Shown: positions 33,547 to 37,546 of the stretch, piece after piece
Numbering within the stretch: the first letter of the stretch is position 1
Layout of the letters: each line of letters opens with the position of its first letter
NCBI GenBank assembly: GCA_900538355.1
Contig: UPXS01000018.1
Span: forward strand, 1-37,546
Direction of reading: 5' to 3'
Length of the DNA stretch: 37,546 bases
Source: an uncultured Veillonella sp.
GTDB lineage: Bacteria; Bacillota; Negativicutes; Veillonellales; Veillonellaceae
The notes under the pieces: model-generated
The model's input: the letters and a program-made list of their open reading frames with translations, nothing else
The model's database searches: none
Told to the model about the DNA's origin: nothing
Program-made: the position numbers and the translations under genes

Positions 33547-34902
33547 TTATGATATGCGCTTCATACGAGCCATGAAGAATCCATCCATATGATCTCGCGG
33601 TGGATATGTTGTAATCATACCATCGGTAGATGGTGGTAATCCTTCATAGGATACAGGGTCGATAACAAAGTTCTTATGAGTTGCTAAGAATTTTTCCAAT
33701 ACATCCTCGTTTTCACCGCTATTGATCGTACATGTGGAATATACTAAATATCCGTTAACTTTCACCATTTCAGCGGCTTTTTCTAATATTTCAAGCTGTA
33801 ATGGAGGTAATTCAGTAAGTAAGAATTCTGTTTTTCTCCAACGCATATCTAATTTTTTTTGTAAAATGCCCAGTCCAGAACAGGGTGCATCAACTAAGAC
33901 ACGATCGAATTGTTCCTTCCAATTATCAGGTAAATAACGACCATCTTGTAATTTAGTAGAAACAATGGATACGCCTAATCGCTGAGCATTGTGATTCATG
34001 AGATCTAATTTATGTTCGTATATATCACAACTCATAATAGCGCCTGTATTATTCATGAGGCTTGCCATATGCATAGACTTACCACCTGGCGCAGCACAAC
34101 AATCTAATATGCGCTCTCCTGGCTGCGGATCTACTACATGAGCCACTAACATAGATGCTTTATCCATAAAGGTAATGTGCCCGTCGATAACAGGTTTTGC
34201 TTTTTCTAAATGGCCTTGATGCGCATTAATATATACTACTTCTGGAATATATGTATCCTGTTCAACGGTCCAACCTAAATCTTGTAGTTCTTTTAGGCAA
34301 TCCTTAATGGATACTTTTATCGTATTGATACGTGCCGTCAATCTAGGTTGTTCATTAAACCAAGCGCAAAGATCTATAGTCTTATCTTTACCCATTTCAT
34401 TCATCCATAAATTAACAAGCCATAATGATTGATTATAAATGAAAGAAATTTCTTCAGCCTCAGATTTAGCAAGCTCACCAATAGAAATGCTATCACTTTC
34501 ACGCAAAACGGAACGTAACACAGCATTTACAAAACCAGATAAACCTCTAGTTAACTTTTTAGCCAACTTAACAGATTCATTGACAGCTGCACTTTCAGGT
34601 ACCTTATCCATATAGATAATTTGGTAAATACCTAGTCTAAGAATTTCTACAACCATTGAAGATAATTTCTTTAGGGGTCGTTTTGCAAAGTGAATGATAA
34701 TGGCATCAAGATAATTTTTTCTACGAATGACACCATATACCAACTCAGTAAAAAATCGTCTGTCTAAATCGGATAAATGATATTTCTGTAAATACTCCTG
34801 TAACTTGATATTCGCATAAGCACCATTACGATTAATATCACTCAAAGCTTTCACTGCGAGCAATCGAATATTTTGTTGTTCATAACTTTTTACTTCAGTC
34901 AT
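33547..34902 (-). CDS. rsmB: 16S rRNA (cytosine-967-C5)-methyltransferase RsmB
   Basis: Methylates C967 of 16S rRNA. An N-terminal NusB-like RNA-binding domain (about 1-150) precedes the Rossmann methyltransferase domain: LDCCAAPGGKSMHMASLM (about 265-282), VDAPCSGLG with the TC-type catalytic site, and YSTCTINSGENEDV. The frame can be read from a TTG at 34917, but the ATG at 34900-34902 has AGGA 7 nt upstream, giving 451 residues. It overlaps the DUF116 gene by 8 nt. Confidence 0.96.
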   Translation of the reverse strand: MTEVKSYEQQNIRLLAVKALSDINRNGAYANIKLQEYLQKYHLSDLDRRFFTELVYGVIRRKNYLDAIIIHFAKRPLKKLSSMVVEILRLGIYQIIYMDKVPESAAVNESVKLAKKLTRGLSGFVNAVLRSVLRESDSISIGELAKSEAEEISFIYNQSLWLVNLWMNEMGKDKTIDLCAWFNEQPRLTARINTIKVSIKDCLKELQDLGWTVEQDTYIPEVVYINAHQGHLEKAKPVIDGHITFMDKASMLVAHVVDPQPGERILDCCAAPGGKSMHMASLMNNTGAIMSCDIYEHKLDLMNHNAQRLGVSIVSTKLQDGRYLPDNWKEQFDRVLVDAPCSGLGILQKKLDMRWRKTEFLLTELPPLQLEILEKAAEMVKVNGYLVYSTCTINSGENEDVLEKFLATHKNFVIDPVSYEGLPPSTDGMITTYPPRDHMDGFFMARMKRIS

Positions 34903-35677
34903 CGTTTTTCCTACCAATTAATTGTTCAACTGCTGCACGAACTCGTTCAGGATCCACTGTAGTATTGCAACATGGTCCATTAGGTCTTTCATTTAAAACA
35001 CCAATGACAGGTATAGGAAATACATCAGCCATACCACTTGCTAAATCACGTTCACAAGCAATGGCTACAATAGCCTTAGGCCTTGCTTCTTTTACCTTCA
35101 TTCGCGCTAATGTACCACCTGTTACAACTATAAATTGACAGCCATAATCTTTGGCAACTTGTAATAAACTTCCAACCTGGCATCTACCACACTGCTTACA
35201 ATTATATACATCATGTGTAACCTTATGAACACAAGAGCTTTCCTGTAAACAATGCGGTGTTAATAACAATATGCGTTTTGGATCAACCGTATACATATCT
35301 AGCATCACGAGATGATTAATCAAATCAATCATAGATTGACGCAATTGATCCTTAGTAACCCCTCTCACTTTACCAATCAATAAGGATAATGGAAATAATC
35401 CATATATAAACTGATTGGCTAGTCTTAAAACAATAGGATGTAACCGTATTATACCGAAACTAGCAATAATCAAGGATAAGCACAATAACCATATGACACA
35501 AATACATACAGAAAAAACAACTGTAATAATTATGGGTGCAATAGGATGTAATTGTGTAAGCCCCGGTTCTAACACATACATTAGAAAGCCGATTATTGCT
35601 GTAATTAAAGTACATGTAATTGATGATAATATCAGGTATAACGGATACGTTTCGTACTGCTTATATTGAGTGTCCAA
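34895..35677 (-). CDS. DUF116 family membrane protein
   Basis: A 260-residue protein of a family of unknown function common in Firmicutes. Two hydrophobic segments (about 13-36 and 46-72) anchor the N-terminus; the rest is a cytoplasmic cysteine-rich domain with HCLQESSC, CKQCGRC, ACERD and GPCC, suggesting a metal or iron-sulfur site. No enzyme motif is recognised. The start must be the TTG at 35675-35677: an in-frame TAA lies six codons upstream, there is no other start codon before residue 38, and GGAAGG stands about 8 nt upstream. It overlaps fmt by 17 nt and rsmB by 8 nt, and DUF116 genes are often found in this def-fmt-rsmB setting. Confidence 0.88.
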   Translation of the reverse strand: MDTQYKQYETYPLYLILSSITCTLITAIIGFLMYVLEPGLTQLHPIAPIIITVVFSVCICVIWLLCLSLIIASFGIIRLHPIVLRLANQFIYGLFPLSLLIGKVRGVTKDQLRQSMIDLINHLVMLDMYTVDPKRILLLTPHCLQESSCVHKVTHDVYNCKQCGRCQVGSLLQVAKDYGCQFIVVTGGTLARMKVKEARPKAIVAIACERDLASGMADVFPIPVIGVLNERPNGPCCNTTVDPERVRAAVEQLIGRKNDD

Positions 35678-36671
35678 AAACGATACCTTCCTTTATCTGA
35701 TGTCCATTAATAAAATCAATTGCAGAAATACGTTTTTTATTTTCTGGTTGGACTTCTGTTAATAGAATTATATTTCCATCACCACAAAATACACCTAAAC
35801 CGGCTATTTTAGATACGATTGTACCAGGCACAGTTGTGGCTGATATAGCAATTGGTACATGTTTACCATGAATATCTATCAAACAGTGAGTCGTATCACT
35901 GGGAACCACTTCTCCAGACCATACTTTTAAACGTTTTCCATCGAGATATGTATAACATCCAGGAGCTGGATTAAGTCCTCTAATGAGATTTACAATTTCA
36001 TTAGCAGGCTTAGACCAGTCGATCTGCCCCATTTCTTTTGTAATTTTGGCAGTATGTGTAGCCATTGTATCATCTTGTGGAGTTGCCACAATTTCCCCAT
36101 TAACCCAACGAGTTAATACGGGAACAATGGTTTCGCCACCAAGTACAGCCATACGTTCAAATAATTGACCTGTCGTTTCACCAGGTAAAATATCGGTCTC
36201 CACGATATCAATAATGTCACCAGTATCAAGACCATCATCCATATGCATAATGGTGACACCTGTTTTAGTATCCCCATTTAAAATGGCATAATGAATAGGT
36301 GCAGCCCCTCTATACTTAGGTAAGATAGATGCATGGACGTTAATACATCCATATTGAGGTAAGCGAATAAGCCATGGCGGTAAAATTTTACCGTATGCAA
36401 TAACCACTACCACATCAGGTTGTAACGCTTCAAGTTCCGCTTGTACTTGTTCATCACGTAATGTGACAGGTTGGAACACAGGTAAATTATGTTCCAGAGC
36501 TGCCACTTTTACGGGTGGCATTTGAACTTGTTTACCGCGACCTTTTTGTTTATCAGGCTGGCAGTATACACCAACTATAGAGTGCCCAGCCTTAATTAAT
36601 GCTTCTAAAGTAGGGACGGAAAAGTCTGGTGTCCCCATAAATACGACGCGCAATTGTTTTTGATTAGACAA
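35661..36671 (-). CDS. fmt: Methionyl-tRNA formyltransferase
   Basis: Formylates Met-tRNA(fMet) from 10-formyl-tetrahydrofolate to allow initiation. The catalytic region NVHASILPKYRGAAPIHYAI and MDDGLDTGDI are clear, with the C-terminal OB-like tRNA-binding domain after residue 210. The frame is open to a TTG at 36698, deep inside def. A second TTG at 36669-36671 has GAGGAG 7 nt upstream and leads straight into SNQKQLRVVFMGTPDFS, so it is the likelier start, giving 336 residues and an 8-nt overlap with def. Its product acts just before peptide deformylase, encoded by the gene in front. Confidence 0.94.
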   Translation of the reverse strand: MSNQKQLRVVFMGTPDFSVPTLEALIKAGHSIVGVYCQPDKQKGRGKQVQMPPVKVAALEHNLPVFQPVTLRDEQVQAELEALQPDVVVVIAYGKILPPWLIRLPQYGCINVHASILPKYRGAAPIHYAILNGDTKTGVTIMHMDDGLDTGDIIDIVETDILPGETTGQLFERMAVLGGETIVPVLTRWVNGEIVATPQDDTMATHTAKITKEMGQIDWSKPANEIVNLIRGLNPAPGCYTYLDGKRLKVWSGEVVPSDTTHCLIDIHGKHVPIAISATTVPGTIVSKIAGLGVFCGDGNIILLTEVQPENKKRISAIDFINGHQIKEGIVFGHSI

Positions 36672-37152
36672 TTTCTTTCTCCTCTGGATGATCTGCAATC
36701 AATCGTAAGTTAGTCGCTTTTTCTATGAATAAATGACCTTCTAAATGATCGATTTCATGTTGGAAAATACGTGCCAAGAATCCTTCAGCTTTAATTGTTA
36801 CTTTTTTATTATGAGGGTCAATACCTTTAACTGTGATTTTATCGAATCTTTCTACATCGCCAAAATAACCAGGTACACTCAAACATCCTTCTGGGCCCAC
36901 TTGGGAACCTTCAGCATGAGTAATTTCAGGATTAATTAAGGCAATGAGACCACTACCAGCATGATCATCTACAACGATAATTCGTTTAGATACTGCTACT
37001 TGAGGTGCAGCCAGTCCAACGCCTTCGGTTTCATACATTGTTTCAGCCATATCATCGATAAGGGCTCTAAGTTTTTTATTAACATGTTCTACAGGTTCCG
37101 CAATTTGTTTTAAAACGGGATGACCTGCTTTCACAACATCTAATACTGCCAT
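36664..37152 (-). CDS. def: Peptide deformylase
   Basis: Removes the formyl group from new proteins. All three metalloenzyme motifs are present: GVGLAAPQVA (motif 1, about 45-54), EGCLSVPG (motif 2, about 88-95) and QHEIDHLEG (motif 3, about 130-138), which supply the Cys and two His metal ligands and the catalytic Glu. 162 residues is the usual bacterial size. GGAG precedes the ATG. It lies 13 nt after priA. Confidence 0.97.
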   Translation of the reverse strand: MAVLDVVKAGHPVLKQIAEPVEHVNKKLRALIDDMAETMYETEGVGLAAPQVAVSKRIIVVDDHAGSGLIALINPEITHAEGSQVGPEGCLSVPGYFGDVERFDKITVKGIDPHNKKVTIKAEGFLARIFQHEIDHLEGHLFIEKATNLRLIADHPEEKEIV

Positions 37153-37165
37153 TTATACTCCTATA

Positions 37166-37546
37166 CTAAACTGGATCTACATCAATCAAAAGTCCTTCTT
37201 GTGTGAAGATCCACGAATTATATATATATTCTTTTAAATTTGATAAATCGGTACCGCGAATCATAATCGCTAAACGATACATATCCCGTACCTTTTTAAT
37301 ACTTGCTTCATAAGGTCCATTGATGAGAATATCGCTATTACCTTTATGAGCCTCTAAATCGCTTACAATGTGATTAGCAATGGTCTCCAAGGTGTCCATA
37401 TTCTGATGACGCACTACCATATGTATCATCTCTCTAAATGGAGGATATCCTAAGGCTTTACGATTTTGAATTTCTTCATTGTAAAAGCCTACATAATCAT
37501 GAGCCTTACTCTTTATTATAGCATAATTTAAAGGATTATATGTTTG
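37166..37546 (-). CDS. priA: Primosomal protein N' (PriA helicase), C-terminal end
   Basis: Superfamily 2 helicase that restarts stalled replication forks. Only the last 126 residues are in the window, in frame up to the edge. They begin with QTYNP and include the NRKALGYPPFREM segment, both typical of the PriA region after helicase motif VI, and end in the C-terminal domain (YIYNSWIFTQEGLLIDVDPV). An ATG at 37429 lies inside the protein and is not a start. The priA-def-fmt order is standard in many Firmicutes. Confidence 0.93.
   Translation of the reverse strand, partial: QTYNPLNYAIIKSKAHDYVGFYNEEIQNRKALGYPPFREMIHMVVRHQNMDTLETIANHIVSDLEAHKGNSDILINGPYEASIKKVRDMYRLAIMIRGTDLSNLKEYIYNSWIFTQEGLLIDVDPV

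Noticed and set aside
36672..36698. Longer fmt start at the TTG at 36698
   Set aside because: It would lie deep inside def without a ribosome binding site, and the added residues are unlike Fmt N-termini; GAGGAG fits the TTG at 36671.
37166..37429. Stand-alone 87-residue gene beginning at the ATG at 37429
   Set aside because: The frame continues to the window edge through NRKALGYPPFRE, which is PriA; the ATG is an internal methionine.
1..37546. CRISPR arrays, transposases, phage genes, tRNA or rRNA genes
   Set aside because: None was seen on reading both strands: no regularly spaced repeats, integrase or transposase motifs, or RNA gene signatures. Gene content is conserved core genome throughout.

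Overview
The window is an AT-rich stretch of bacterial chromosome in which every supported gene, 35 in all, lies on the minus strand; the gene at each end is cut by the window edge. Gene content (HrcA/CIRCE control, PrkC-PrpC with PASTA repeats, Asp23/Gls24 domain, DUF116, a MiaA-linked Met-gamma-lyase-like enzyme) points to a Firmicutes relative, and protein style and gene order best fit the Negativicutes, probably Veillonella or a close relative. The genus is an inference from memory of protein families; no search was run.

In transcription order (high to low coordinates) there are five or six transcription units. (1) 37546-28311: priA (3' part), def, fmt, a DUF116 membrane protein, rsmB, rlmN, prpC, prkC, rsgA, rpe. 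This runs from replication restart and N-formylmethionine handling through rRNA modification to a Ser/Thr kinase-phosphatase pair, and is followed by a 15-bp hairpin. (2) 28027-18336: rpsB, tsf, pyrH, frr, a small PASTA-like protein, uppS, cdsA, dxr, rseP, ispG, proS. This joins translation, nucleotide supply, isoprenoid synthesis and envelope lipid synthesis. It starts with a structured rpsB leader and ends in a terminator. (3) 18218-7549: a PHP phosphoesterase, a P-loop/Asp23 fusion protein, miaB, mutS, mutL, an RsmJ-like methyltransferase, miaA and a PLP lyase. It has a good promoter and a strong terminator. (4) 7349-3261: mnmA, lepA, hemW, with a hairpin-rich mnmA leader. (5) 3179-2577: a 200-residue siroheme/[4Fe-4S] sulfite- or nitrite-reductase-like protein. 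(6) 2156-1: hrcA, grpE, dnaK (5' part), behind a promoter and a perfect CIRCE element.

Genes are tightly packed, many with 1-20 nt overlaps (TAATG, ATGA, GTGA types) that imply translational coupling. For hrcA, hemW, mnmA, mutS, the P-loop/Asp23 gene, rsmB and fmt the longest open frame is not the likely protein; Shine-Dalgarno placement argues for the shorter starts given here.

No mobile element with a transposase, CRISPR array, tRNA or rRNA was seen. The window is mostly conserved housekeeping sequence, and no clear new defence or biosynthetic system was found. The parts most worth a second look are the P-loop/Asp23 fusion, the siroheme gene and 107-nt inverted-repeat element between hemW and hrcA, the mnmA and rpsB leaders, the hairpin between the lepA ribosome binding site and its start codon, and the small PASTA-like protein before uppS.
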